Of a stretch of 64,000 nucleotides of DNA, positions 52,985 to 62,489 are shown in pieces. The first letter of the stretch is position 1. The number at the start of each line of letters is the position of its first letter. The stretch spans positions 1,431,719-1,495,718 of the forward strand of contig NW_025064880.1 in the NCBI RefSeq assembly GCF_019112545.1, in the 5' to 3' direction. The notes below the pieces were generated by a model, which saw nothing but the letters and a program-made list of their open reading frames with translations, ran no database searches and had not been told where the DNA came from. The position numbers were made by a program, and so were the translations under genes. This DNA comes from Guyanagaster necrorhizus (lineage: Eukaryota; Basidiomycota; Agaricomycetes; Agaricales; Physalacriaceae).

Positions 52985-53473
52985 ATGGTGAACATCCAGA
53001 TGTCCTCTGACACGACGGCCCGAACAGTACCAATTATAGTCGCTCAGTATGCTCTCCGAATCCATCCACGAAGGACTGAGCACTGGAGCCTCGCGATCTT
53101 GTACTCCTTGAATGAAGTCGAAATCCACGAGGTACAAGGAATGCTGGATACCTTCCACTATGAAACGTTCCGGAAGAGCACTAGCTTCCTACGATCTATA
53201 ACGCTTTGTGGAGGGTGTCATGTCGGCAATATTCCATGGGATCTACTGGATGCCGTACGGAAGGCGTTGAAAGATGTTCCTGTCGTCCGGCATGATGAAT
53301 CATGGGACTGCCAGACGTGGGTAGTGCATGCATTGCGCTCGTTGAGGGACTTTGGGATAATTTTTGCTCATGTCAATGAAGCCAGAATCCGACAAGAGTT
53401 AGCGGAAGACAGGGAGAGGTGGGAGAATGGGGAGGACGCGGTGTATGAAAGACTGTACGTGGAGGCAAATTAG
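52985..53473 (+). CDS. Small intronless protein of unknown function
   Basis: A single open frame of 162 codons in a region where almost all genes are spliced. Start either 52985 or the in-frame ATG at 53000 (MSSDTTARTV). It encodes beta-like WSLAILYSLNEVEIHEVQG, then VGNIPWDLLDAVRKALKDVP and a C-terminal DESWDCQTWVVHALRSLRD. The last motif resembles the W-(N/D)-C-Q-x-W-V signature of uncharacterised fungal proteins, tentatively the DUF6914-like group, in which Cys and the aromatic residues are conserved. No signal peptide and no membrane segment. Coding is supported by consistent codon use and the family-like motif; the function is not known. Confidence 0.7.
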   Translation: MVNIQMSSDTTARTVPIIVAQYALRIHPRRTEHWSLAILYSLNEVEIHEVQGMLDTFHYETFRKSTSFLRSITLCGGCHVGNIPWDLLDAVRKALKDVPVVRHDESWDCQTWVVHALRSLRDFGIIFAHVNEARIRQELAEDRERWENGEDAVYERLYVEAN

Positions 53474-53555
53474 GATCGGTGCTGGGGAGTAACTAGTAAA
53501 TAAGAGGTCGTGCCAAAGTTTGAAACACGTACGCTATGGTAATGACTGTAATATA

Positions 53556-54416
53556 TTATCGAGGAGGCCCCGAGATAAGTAAAAGTTGTTCCTCTATTTC
53601 GATTTCTTTCTGATACCCTGACAGTAGCAGTTCTTTACCCAAGGAAAGCCAATCGTTCTGGGGCGCAACCCAGTAAAACTTTCGGGCTTCCCAATATTCT
53701 GGACGCCAAGCTGTTTGACCCCAATCAACAAGCGCGACGACGGAAACATTGTCGGAGCCATCTCCATCCACACGGATGAGGACATTGTTGCGGGCGATAT
53801 CACCGTGCGTCAGGACGATGCGGTGATCGTGTCGCATTTGCTGTCGAATCTCATCCAACTGATGCTTGACTTTGGGGCTTTCGTTGGCGTACCATGAGAA
53901 GAGAGAGATTCTCCAGTCGTTGTACTCTTCCTCGTTGGCGAACGGCCCGCTGAGCGCGTCAATTAGTGCCAAGTCCAGGCATGCTTGGCCAGACACGGAC
54001 CCAATCCACCCCACTTCACCGGGTTGCTGGACTGCATGCAGTTGGTCAACATAGCCACGCAGCATACGCATAACAGTAACTTTTTGGTCATGGGAGAGTG
54101 AACGCCATTTCCTGTCAAGGCGGTCGCCGTCGATATACTCCATGACCAGGTAGCCGAACTTGTCATCGGAAGCCCAGACATCGTATATCTTCGGTACAGG
54201 GATAGAAGTATGTTCAGCGACAAAACGCATGGCCTCTGCCTCCACGAACAGACCGTAGACGGGTGCCGTCTTTATGACGGTCGAATTCGTAAGACGCCGG
54301 ACATGGTGCTGAATGCGAGGATATAACCTACGAGCGCGCCTAAGGAGTAGTGGCAACAGCAACCGCCGAATGCGGTTGCAAATCAGGGTGTAGATGCGTT
54401 GTATCCGCGCAAACAT
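53556..54416 (-). CDS. APH/ChoK-type phosphotransferase family protein
   Basis: Kinase-like fold of the aminoglycoside phosphotransferase superfamily, widely expanded in basidiomycetes. The intronless frame carries YGLFVEAEAMRFVAEHTSIP, KIYDVWASDDKFGYLVMEYI, the catalytic loop LTHGDIARNNVLIRV (Brenner motif with Asp and Asn) and the metal-binding VALVDWGQTAWRPEYWEA. The ATG at 54416 (MFARIQRIYTLIC, followed by a basic hydrophobic stretch) was chosen; the frame is open further upstream to 54617, but that part has no family similarity. Substrate unknown; antibiotic resistance should not be assumed. Divergent from ERG3, with 255 bases between starts. Confidence 0.85.
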   Translation of the reverse strand: MFARIQRIYTLICNRIRRLLLPLLLRRARRLYPRIQHHVRRLTNSTVIKTAPVYGLFVEAEAMRFVAEHTSIPVPKIYDVWASDDKFGYLVMEYIDGDRLDRKWRSLSHDQKVTVMRMLRGYVDQLHAVQQPGEVGWIGSVSGQACLDLALIDALSGPFANEEEYNDWRISLFSWYANESPKVKHQLDEIRQQMRHDHRIVLTHGDIARNNVLIRVDGDGSDNVSVVALVDWGQTAWRPEYWEARKFYWVAPQNDWLSLGKELLLSGYQKEIEIEEQLLLISGPPR

Positions 54417-54671
54417 TGTGACAAGACGAGACTGCCGGACAACCGGACCGGACACTTTTCCTGCTGAATCCGATCTCTGCGGGCAGCCTACCATTTCACC
54501 CAATTTGTAGGTATTTATTTTATTTAAATTTACTGCCGGATACGTATCCGGGGCGGGGAGAGAAAAAAACATAAGCTCAAAGTGGCACGACACCAAAATG
54601 GGGCCATGCTGTCTCATAAAAAAACTTTGTCAACTCTTAGCCCTTGGCCTTCACCCAAATCTGTTTTTGCG

Positions 54672-55688
54672 ATGGATTTCGTGCTAAAGACTGCCGATAA
54701 TCTGGTACTTGACAAAGTCTGGACGCATATTTTCCCGCTTTATGCGAATACGTCTAGCCCATCTCATGTATACGGAGACTGGGACCCGATGTCATTAGCT
54801 ACTCCTGCCTCATCCTGGCCGCGCGACTACCCTCTCCGCCAAATGATCTCTCTGACTGTGCTGACCCTGCTTGGTGTCCACGTTCTCTACTTTACGTTTT
54901 CGTGGCTGTCGTACACCTTCATCTTCAACCACGAGATGATGCATCACCCAAAATTCCTGCCTAACCAAGTCCGACTTGAGATCATCACCAGTCTCAAGGC
55001 ATTTCCTGTTATGACTCTTCTCACCGTGCCATTGTTCCAGGCAGAAGTGATGGGTTACAGCAAACTATATGACGGCCTTGATACCTATGGATGGACGTAC
55101 TTGTTCATCAGCATTCCAATGTCAGCATTTCTTCTCGCTAATATTTTTTCGTATAATCTTAACAGGTCGACAGGTACCTCTTGTTCACTGACCTCGGCAT
55201 CTATTGGATACACAGGTGGCTGCATATTCCATCTTTATACAAAGTACTGCACAAGCCTCACCACAAATGGATCAGTACGTTGTATCTGTATCCTGCAGCG
55301 GTCACTTCTGATTTGCTGATTATGTACGACAGTTCCTACTCCGTGGTCTGCATATGCGTTCCATCCTCTCGACGGTTACCTCCAGTCAATCCCTTACCAT
55401 CTGTTTGTATTTCTCTTTCCTTTCCACCGCATGGTGTATCTTGGCCTTTTCGTGATTGTGAACGTGTGGACCATTCTCATCCACGATTCCGACATGATCA
55501 CAGGTCACCCCCTTGAGACTGTTATCAATGGGCCGGCGCATCATACTTTACACCATCTGTATTTTACCGTCAATTACGGTCAGTACTTTACCTGGGCAGA
55601 TAAAATGGGTGGGTCTTACCGGCAACCGGAAAAAGAACTCGACCCGCTACTAGAAGTAAAATCACGGAGAAAGAGGAGGGAGCAATAG
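54672..55688 (+). CDS. ERG3: C-5 sterol desaturase
   Basis: Non-haem di-iron membrane enzyme that introduces the C5-C6 double bond into episterol in ergosterol synthesis at the ER. Exons 54672-55120, 55174-55274 and 55333-55688 total 906 nt and give 301 residues. Membrane spans include [20 protein letters not shown] and [19 protein letters not shown]. The His-box series is complete: [37 protein letters not shown] and [12 protein letters not shown]. The start [18 protein letters not shown] matches the family; upstream in-frame Met residues are less likely. The protein ends in a basic SRRKRREQ, which could serve ER retention. It lies head-to-head with the siderophore acyltransferase's 3' end, that is, convergent with it (263 bases apart). 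Confidence 0.94.
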
Positions 55689-55951
55689 CAATTTTAGAAG
55701 AGAATGTCCGACTTGATATTCGTATACTATGGTTATAGACTGCGCCAATCGTAGATGACGCAATCGTGATTGGCATCGTGAGAACGTGTAATTTCACCTT
55801 GCTTGAGTTTCCTATCTTTACAGTACGACGACGACGATTACTATAGGTGCCCGCCTTTGTTAGTGCGACACCAAGCACTAGGACACTGGCGAACAAGAAT
55901 TGTACGTCTCGCGACTACAGCTCATATTCGGAGCGACGAACCACTCCGTAG

Positions 55952-57242
55952 CTAGTACAACATTGCTGCCTGGAAGAAGCGTTCTCGCCTGAGCACAAAG
56001 TATACCGCTCTTTTATGTGGTAGCTCGAACTCCTGCACACAAAGGTCAACAATGCCGTCAGCACACGGTGTCGAAGACGCACCCTGTTGAACTCTTGAGG
56101 CAAGTACGCAATGAGACGAGGGATAATGGGCAGATCTGCGCGGGGCTCGCCGACGACGACCTCTGTCCTGGGCTCGCGAAGGAGGCACATGTGCTTCATC
56201 GAAGTCATGGTGGCGGTGACTGCAATAATGGGGTCAAGAAACAACAAAGCATCTATACGACGGATAGCCTACATCGCTGTCGGCCTCTGAACCTCTCTTC
56301 GCCCACGAGCAGGTGAGTGCCTTGATCATAGTCTCCCAATCCGCCTACATATGTTCCCATAGGGTCCTCCTTTACCCATGAAATTTCCCCGTAACCTGCT
56401 GCTTCTCCGTTCCAAGACACGATAAATCCCATTATATGCGGGTCAGCCAGTCGGTCCTTAAGGTATGTGCGATGATGTTCATCATCGCCCCTCTCTCTCC
56501 ATCCAACGTTCACACGATCAGAATTCTGCCAGCGTGTATAGGCCTCGAAGTGTACAGGGTTCGATGCATCGATATGGGTGAATGTGAGGAGTTCACCTAG
56601 GCAGTTGATATATCGGGAGTATATCACGGACCCTGGTACTGGTTTTGGTGGCCGAAGAGGATGTGTGGTCAAGACGTGGGGGCCACGAGTGAAAGACTGG
56701 ACGTAAGGAAAGAGTGATGGCGTTGGCGCTAGCAACGGTGATGGGATAGGATCGCGCAGCCAGGACATTCCAGGTGGAGCACCTGCACTCTGCCAGAATG
56801 CTGGACGAGAGAGGAGGAGAGTCGTCGGATCTGAGGCATCTGGGACATATCCAAGGCCGGTGTGAGTGAGATAATTCTGCAACTCGATTCCATTGAATAA
56901 TGTTTCATCGATGACCACAGGAGCAACGTCCTCTTCGTTTCTTCGTAGCCATAACGCATAAATGGAGACCCAAAGGTCTCGCGCCGTTACTGGTGTCGTG
57001 CTTGAGATCAGCAAGACCGCTTCTGAAACTGCCCGATCTTCATTGACAATACCGTACGGACTGACTCGAACAACACGCTCTTGTGGTGAGAAAGCGACCA
57101 CAGAATTACCGCTGGTAATGGTGATCACACCTTCCGTGTCCACACTGTTAACCGAAGAGCCATCCGGGAGTTTGAAAGTTTGTTCAGCTGGTGCAACGAA
57201 GCGTTCGGCACTGTACCCCGCAGGTGTTGCGGTAGAAGACAT
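55952..57242 (-). CDS. Siderophore N5-hydroxyornithine acyltransferase (Fer5/SidF/SidL/AceI type)
   Basis: Transfers an acyl group from CoA to N5-hydroxyornithine, making the hydroxamate units of ferrichrome-type siderophores. Exons 56273-57242, 56083-56219 and 55952-56032 total 1188 nt, giving 395 residues. The N-terminal half is the variable part (TFKLPDGSSVNSVDTEGVI). The C-terminal GNAT fold of the AceI/Acetyltransf_8 type reads YTRWQNSDRVNVGWRERG, MGFIVSWNGEAAGYGEISWV, KEDPMGTYVGGLGDYDQGTH, EERFRGRQRFTATMTSMKHM, EPRTEVVVGEPRADLPII and HKRAVYFVLRRERFF. No PTS1 at the C-terminus (AAMLY). Two ATCWGATAA motifs lie 73-107 bases upstream of the start. Acetyl- and methylglutaconyl-specific enzymes cannot be told apart by eye; the hydratase partner at 57997 favours the latter. 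Confidence 0.88.
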
Positions 57243-57314
57243 AAGGAAAGATCAATATGGAAGATATTCGACGTCGCTTTATCACTACGGCTGGAATTCG
57301 GAGAAGATGCGGAA

Positions 57315-57349
57315 ATCAGATAAGATTCTGCAACAATCTGATCTGATAA
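57315..57349 (+). promoter_or_regulatory. GATA-factor site pair proximal to the acyltransferase
   Basis: ATCAGATAA at 57315-57323 and ATCTGATAA at 57341-57349, both followed by G and in the same orientation, 26 bases apart (about 2.5 helical turns). Candidate double binding site for a two-zinc-finger GATA repressor. Confidence 0.7.
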
Positions 57350-57779
57350 GATCCCGTGCGCGTGGCGGAGTCCGCTAGAAACGCGTACGTGAATCTCTAA
57401 TGTTTGGATTTCAGTGAATAATTCTGAGTATCACAGTACATTATTTCAGCCACTCCCGCAGCTGCGATTGAAGCTAATACTGTTCGTCATTTGGATAGAC
57501 AACACCATTGATACAAGAAACCCGGATTCAGTACTCGGGCGGTCCTTCAAATTTTACTGTGCATGGCGCCATCGGTGCTAATTGCCGATGATTTGGATAT
57601 TTTCGTGGCGACTTGCTACCTGGGCTCTATGGCTTTCGATCTAATCCATATACTTCAACTGAAGGTTCTTAGATTTTGTGTCACAAAATCGAACCATGGA
57701 GAATCTAGTAGAACTTGTGATAGGCAGTGGCTCCAGTCATGCCTACACGATAGATGTGGAATAGATGACCAGGTGCGTA

Positions 57780-57837
57780 ATCAGATAAGATGTCTTCTGA
57801 TGAGATTAGAATTTCCTTCTAGAATCTAATCAGATAA
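57780..57837 (+). promoter_or_regulatory. GATA-factor site pair proximal to the enoyl-CoA hydratase
   Basis: ATCAGATAA at 57780-57788 and again at 57829-57837, same orientation, 49 bases apart, 160-217 bases before the hydratase ATG. Same consensus as the pair next to the acyltransferase. Confidence 0.7.
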
Positions 57838-57996
57838 GGAAAGACGCGGAAATTCATGCTCACCTTTCCGACAGGCCCAGTCAAGTGCCGTCAGTACCCG
57901 TCAGTACGTGGCTCAATTTTCGACAAGCATCTTTGTTTCATTCACCTTTCCGTCTACTTAACTCGCGAAGAGGAGTCTCCGAAAATCTTTAACAAA

Positions 57997-59065
57997 ATGC
58001 CCAGTGAGCCGGCTCCTCAAGCTTACTTCCACAAAGTTCCTAGTATCAAGGGCGTGTACTGTATTGCCCTGAACAGACCAAAATATAAGAATGCAATCAG
58101 CGTCCAGATGCTTCAGGTATGGAACTATATTGTTTTTTGTTATGCCACATTGCTGAGTATTGGTAGGATATCGAGAATGCTATCCAACAAGCAGTCGCAG
58201 AGCCGTCGTACGTTGACTTTTCTTTCACAAGCTACCCTCTAACATATCGATAGTTTGAACGTGCTCATATTCTACTCTTCCACTCTGGGTTCGTTCTGTG
58301 CAGGCGCGGACCTCATCGAACGGCGATCCATGAACGAAGATCAAGTCCGCGACTTCCTTTCTCACCTTCGTCTAGTTTTCAGTAGTATCGACCGCCTCGA
58401 GTTCCCTACCATCTGCGCTATAGATGGTCCTGCACTTGGAGGAGGTCTGGAGCTTGCACTGACATGCGACTTTCGTATATGTGGTGCGGCTCAAACGTCA
58501 TAGCTTTTAATGCCGTAATGGATGATGTTTTTCGCAGCCCGAGACGTGACCAAGATCAGCTTCCCCGAAGTTCGCTTGGGGATTATACCAGGAGCTGGAG
58601 GTACACAGCGTGCTCCGCGCCTGATTGGGATGACCAAAGCAAAGGAGCTCATTTTCACGGGTCGTTCGCTCACCGCTTCCGATGCTCTGGAGTTAGGTGA
58701 ATCCTTGCGGACCTGAAAGTGGGGAATCGTTTACTGAAGTGACAATTCTCCACAGGTCTCGTCGATTACCTTGCAGAATCTTCTTCTACCGCCTATGATC
58801 GGTCATTGAAACTAGCTGAAGAGATGGCACACAGTGGTAAGTGCCTCTGCCTTCAGTTCGAGCGTGAAGGACTGAGGTTCTCTATATAGCACCATTGGCG
58901 CTGCGCGCCGCAAAGACAGCTATTTCTCGATCTTGTGAACTGCCGCTGGAGTCCGCGCTTGACCATGAACGCTTGTGCTACGAGCCTCTTTTAGACACGC
59001 AAGATCGCTTGGAAGCCCTTGATGCATTCAAAGAAAAGAGGATCCCTGTTTTCATTGGAAAGTAA
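57997..59065 (+). CDS. Enoyl-CoA hydratase/isomerase, AUH/Fer4-like
   Basis: Crotonase-fold enzyme. Exons 57997-58116, 58167-58207, 58254-58483, 58538-58696, 58756-58836 and 58890-59065 total 807 nt and give 268 residues. Motifs: IALNRPKYKNAISVQMLQ, FCAGADLIERRSM (oxyanion-hole Gly/Ala region), AIDGPALGGGLELALTCD with a catalytic Glu, and ISFPEVRLGIIPGAGGTQR with the second Glu. A C-terminal DRLEALDAFKEKRIPVF is close to AUH, 3-methylglutaconyl-CoA hydratase. Ustilago Fer4, of the same superfamily, makes methylglutaconyl-CoA for ferrichrome A. The position opposite a siderophore acyltransferase, with shared GATA motifs, favours that role; mitochondrial leucine breakdown is the alternative, and an upstream in-frame ATG at 57856 would add 47 residues. 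No SKL-type peroxisomal signal (ends FIGK). Confidence 0.87.
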
Positions 59066-60331
59066 CGATAACTCGAATGTTAGCGTGCTCAATCGAAGGC
59101 TTTTTTTACCCCAGTTTGAAAGAGGACGATGGGAAAGGTGTTGGTTGATCTTTGGACTTCAATGAAAAGCTGTGGGGGAAGATGTTGACATAGTTATCCG
59201 CCAATGCCGCTCGAATGATGTTCCAGCTTCAGTGGCGTGAGCGTTTCTGAAACATAAACAAGTGCGTTATTCACTGTTTGAGATCAAATCGGACACGGTA
59301 CGATGAAGAGGTAACTGCTTGTATCAGAATTTAATTTCTGACGCTTTCCAGGCTTGCTACTATCCAACGAAATATAGCCATCTTCCCTACCGCCTCGATG
59401 GCCATCAGGCATCCGTATATCTGCTAGAAGGTTTCAGTTATACCGTTGGACATCTTGTTCTTGCTGTGAGCTGGAACCTCCCGCATCAACTCTTTATGCG
59501 CTCGCCTAAATTTATGAAACGGCACTCGACTGTTCAAACGACGAGCCGCATGGAAACTGTCATTGAGAAGACGGATCCAGCACCGCTGCAAAAAAAAACA
59601 TCGTTGGTGTGTAAATTACCGAAGTTTCCCGTCATGTCCATGTTAAGGTGTTCGCCCATCTCAACCCATGTAAGGGTGAGCATCCCAAACCATGACCATG
59701 GAACGACGTAGTACAACGCGAAACTTAGCATCGTTTCGAACTTGAAGAACTGCGTGACTTGATATCCACCTTGCAGACAAAAAAAAAAATCGCCACTCAA
59801 GGACAGGGCAGAGCAGCCACTCGGACAGATACTGGTTCATAAATTTGGCCCAATACTGATTTGGGCTCTTTATGAAGAAAATGTGAGGACATACCAAGCA
59901 TAAACTGAGGCATGTTAATCCTAATTGATCTATTGGCACAACCAGCAACTCGTTCATGAGTCTTGCTTACAATTAGTAAAACGCAAATCAATGGATGAAT
60001 TTCCCCAACAGAGGCGCTACAGTCCATGAGAAAATACCTCATCCTTGCTACGGACTGTTCGGCGTGCCGAGACCTTACAGTTTTTGAAACATCACGAAAT
60101 TTCACAAGAGGCGCCCGGTGGTGGTCGCATTTCTGGGCGAACATATGGGATCATCGGGCAGGGCGGACAAGGATCATCGTCGTTATCCATTCAGGTGACT
60201 CATCACTAATTTTCTCAACATATGTTGCGGTCCTGAGCTGGTATTTCCGTGGAGGAGCGCCGGAGATCAGAACTTTTCCATCAATTTTTATTTTGTGACT
60301 AATACGTTCAACGGCGATTTTCACTATCTCC
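59066..60331. other. Intergenic region without a recognised gene
   Basis: About 1.27 kb with several open frames under 135 codons on both strands and A/T homopolymers near 59590 and 59780. None matched a family by eye and no spliced model held together. The missing N-terminus of the neighbouring SulP transporter gene might be degraded in here. Confidence 0.4.
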
Positions 60332-62464
60332 CAAGTGACGTTGACCGAATTGTCAATTCTCTTTCATCCGACGGAAGTCGTCAGGTCTCGTTCAGCACGC
60401 TGGATTTCAAACACACCTGGACGATTGTACCGTGCTCTTCCGTCTGCGGTGCTCAGCACTTTATTCAACGTTCTTGATACTGGTATGAACATGGTAGATG
60501 CAAAATCTCGCTGGTGAAGCTTGATCTCCCTGCTCTAGTGTCCACAGGGTTGCTCATCTTTCCGTCTGAGGAGGGCTCAAATGGTGTCTTCCAGGCCTTG
60601 CAAATCCAGGGTTTGTCCATGAATATCATGAGGTATGCTATGTTCTCTTTCGGACATAAATTATATCTAGCACAATCCTGTCGCAAGTGGCCATGACATT
60701 AGGTGGATCACGCTTTCTTGGGGCTTTAGGAGCAATGCTCATCGAAATACTGCAGTTTCTGAGAGGCATTGGCAGCGACATCCGCGATGTTCTTGGTCCC
60801 GACAATCCTTTTTTAGTCCCAACTGTGTTTGCCGCATACGCAATAACCAGTTTTCTGATCGGTTTTGTCTTCATCATTTTAGGCCTACTGAAATTGGGAA
60901 ATCTAGTAGGTTCACTTTTCTTGTCGTTCCAGTGGTGTTCCTTACCATCAACATTAAGTTCGCCTATTTCCCTCAGACTGTCATTACGGGTGCTACTGTG
61001 CCATTGGTCTTTCATTATTTATCCTCGGGCTAAGACTCATGCTTCCTCCATCTTCACCGGCACTTACAGTTCCCTCGGCCGGCTCCGTTCTGTTCAGTCC
61101 CTCTCACCTTCCGCTCCTTGCGGCCTCATTCCTTCCCACCTTTATCTTATCGGTCTCTACGCGATCTCAGTTCATCGATCGTTGGACGCGTGGGGCAGTG
61201 CAGAACGTGTACTATGTGCCCTGTTACTTATTTTCCATTCCTTTGATATTTTGGATTATAGTTGACGCACTGCATTGTCCCAGAGATACCCTGGTAACCA
61301 ACGGTTGGCTCTTTAGAGTTGACGCATTTGCGACACGCGGCGGTGGCACTGGGACTTCGTGGATCTATTGGCGAGAGTTTGATTTCTCCAAGGTCGAATG
61401 GTGGACAAACTTCCGCAAAGCCCAAAAGTGTGCACGCGATCAAAGTACTTACAACGATGCACCATTCAGGCCAAACAAGGGTCATGACAGACTCCCATAC
61501 CGCCTCGAGAAGAAGCTCGATACCGAGAAAAAGAACCAGCGCCGAAGCCAACATAGTTGGGATGTAAGGGAGGAAGAGCCCCGAGGTAAGAAGCAAGACA
61601 AAGGTAAGGAATGTTACAAGACCTGCTTCGAAGCGACAACCGTTCGCGCGAGTGAAAGAGACGGAGTAGGAGTATTGCTAACTCAGTACATCAGAGAAAT
61701 GGTAGATCGAGATGCACTCAGAGACCAACTACGATGTTGGGAGCTGTTCCCGCAGTTCCTGCAGGAATGTTTGCGGCACCTTGACGGAAAAATTCGTGAT
61801 TCATATCATAAGGCACATTCAAACTGAATGCCAGCGGCAGATTCAAGACTCCAATCACGACCAAAAGCACGATATTCTCAATCGCACTCTTCATCGGTGT
61901 TGGAATTGGTGCTGCAATAGTCGTCTATTTTGTGTACGGGGCCGTTGACTCTGTAAGCTCCATGAACTCGGTCTACATAAATTTGTGCTGCCTACTGCGG
62001 GACATCAACGTGCACGTTGTGGTTCTATCAGGACACGTCTGTAGGTTGATTCATCATTCGCCTGGGAAGACTGCTCACAAGGTACATTGATAGACTTTGC
62101 AACTATCCCATCTCTAGAAAGTCAGCTCCTCGACACGAAAAAGCAACCGGCATTCGCCATCGTTGACTTGTCGACGGTTCACCGCCTCAAAACTGCTGCA
62201 GCGCAATGCTTTCAACGTGTGGTGTGCGATTTAGCGCCTCGCTCTACAGTTCTGGTACTTTGTGGAGTCCAGAAAGGTTTCAGAGTCCACGCAGACTTCG
62301 ACCAAGCTGGAGTTGATTTGATTTTCGACTCTGAGAAGGGAGGAATGGGCACAGGAAAGGGTATCCTCTCATTCAGGGCACATGGAGACGCTTTGACTTG
62401 GTGTGAACACCAAAGTGAACTCGCGCGCGATCTGTGTTCCAACCTGAAGCTAATATTCATCTGA
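60332..62464 (+). pseudogene. SulP-family anion transporter (Vsb1/YGR125W-like with STAS domain), disrupted
   Basis: The plus strand encodes the usual transporter order: YRALPSAVLSTLFNVLDT, VSTGLLIFPSEEGSNGVFQA, QVAMTLGGSRFLGALGAML, DNPFLVPTVFAAYAITSFLI, YFPQTVITGA. After a one-base deletion near 60997, AIGLSLFILGL, LPLLAASFLPTFILSVSTRS and WIYWREFDFSKVEWWT follow. The next part of the family (NIVLLVVIGVLNLP to LACTLLGFAE-like) is missing from the plus strand but is present in reverse at about 61415-61892. The plus strand then resumes with GVGIGAAIVVYFVYGAVDS, INVHVVVLSGHV and a STAS domain (AFAIVDLSTVHRLKTAAAQC). Introns elsewhere are intact and the frame outside the lesions is open, suggesting recent inactivation. 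N-terminus not found. Not a functional transporter as assembled. Confidence 0.85.
61415..61892 (-). other. Inverted internal segment of the SulP transporter gene
   Basis: Read on the minus strand this segment gives AIENIVLLVVIGVLNLP, FSLNVPYDMNHEFFRQGAAN, QYSYSVSFTRANGCRFEAG, LFLPYIPTMLASALVLFLGI, ELLLEAVWESVMTLVWPEW and STLIACTLLGFAE. These are the consecutive transmembrane blocks expected between the flanking plus-strand parts. It includes its own intron in the inverted orientation (acceptor TTAG before QYSYS). Left break lies within GTGGACAAAC/TTCCGC, right break near CTTCATC/GGTGTTGG. No inverted repeats or target duplications are visible at the edges. Confidence 0.85.
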
Positions 62465-62489
62465 AGAAATCAGTGACTGCATTGGAACA

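Larger units (their letters stand above)
57243..57996. promoter_or_regulatory. Divergent promoter between siderophore acyltransferase and enoyl-CoA hydratase
   Basis: 754-base spacer between two divergent starts. It contains four exact copies of ATCWGATAA in two pairs, one pair near each gene. This is the consensus bound by fungal iron-responsive GATA repressors (SreA/Sre1/Urbs1 type), which shut siderophore genes off when iron is plentiful. An 88-codon frame at 57563-57829 overlaps the region and is considered chance. Motifs are seen; iron regulation is inferred. Confidence 0.75.

Noticed and set aside
57563..57829. 88-codon frame in the siderophore divergent promoter
   Set aside because: No recognisable domain and it overlaps regulatory motifs; composition fits chance.
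59534..59800. Minus-strand hydrophobic frame (88 codons)
   Set aside because: Ends run into A/T homopolymers and no splice model or family supports it.
61228..61596. Minus-strand frame as an independent membrane protein gene
   Set aside because: Its sequence is exactly the missing middle of the surrounding SulP transporter, so it is explained by an inversion, not a separate gene.
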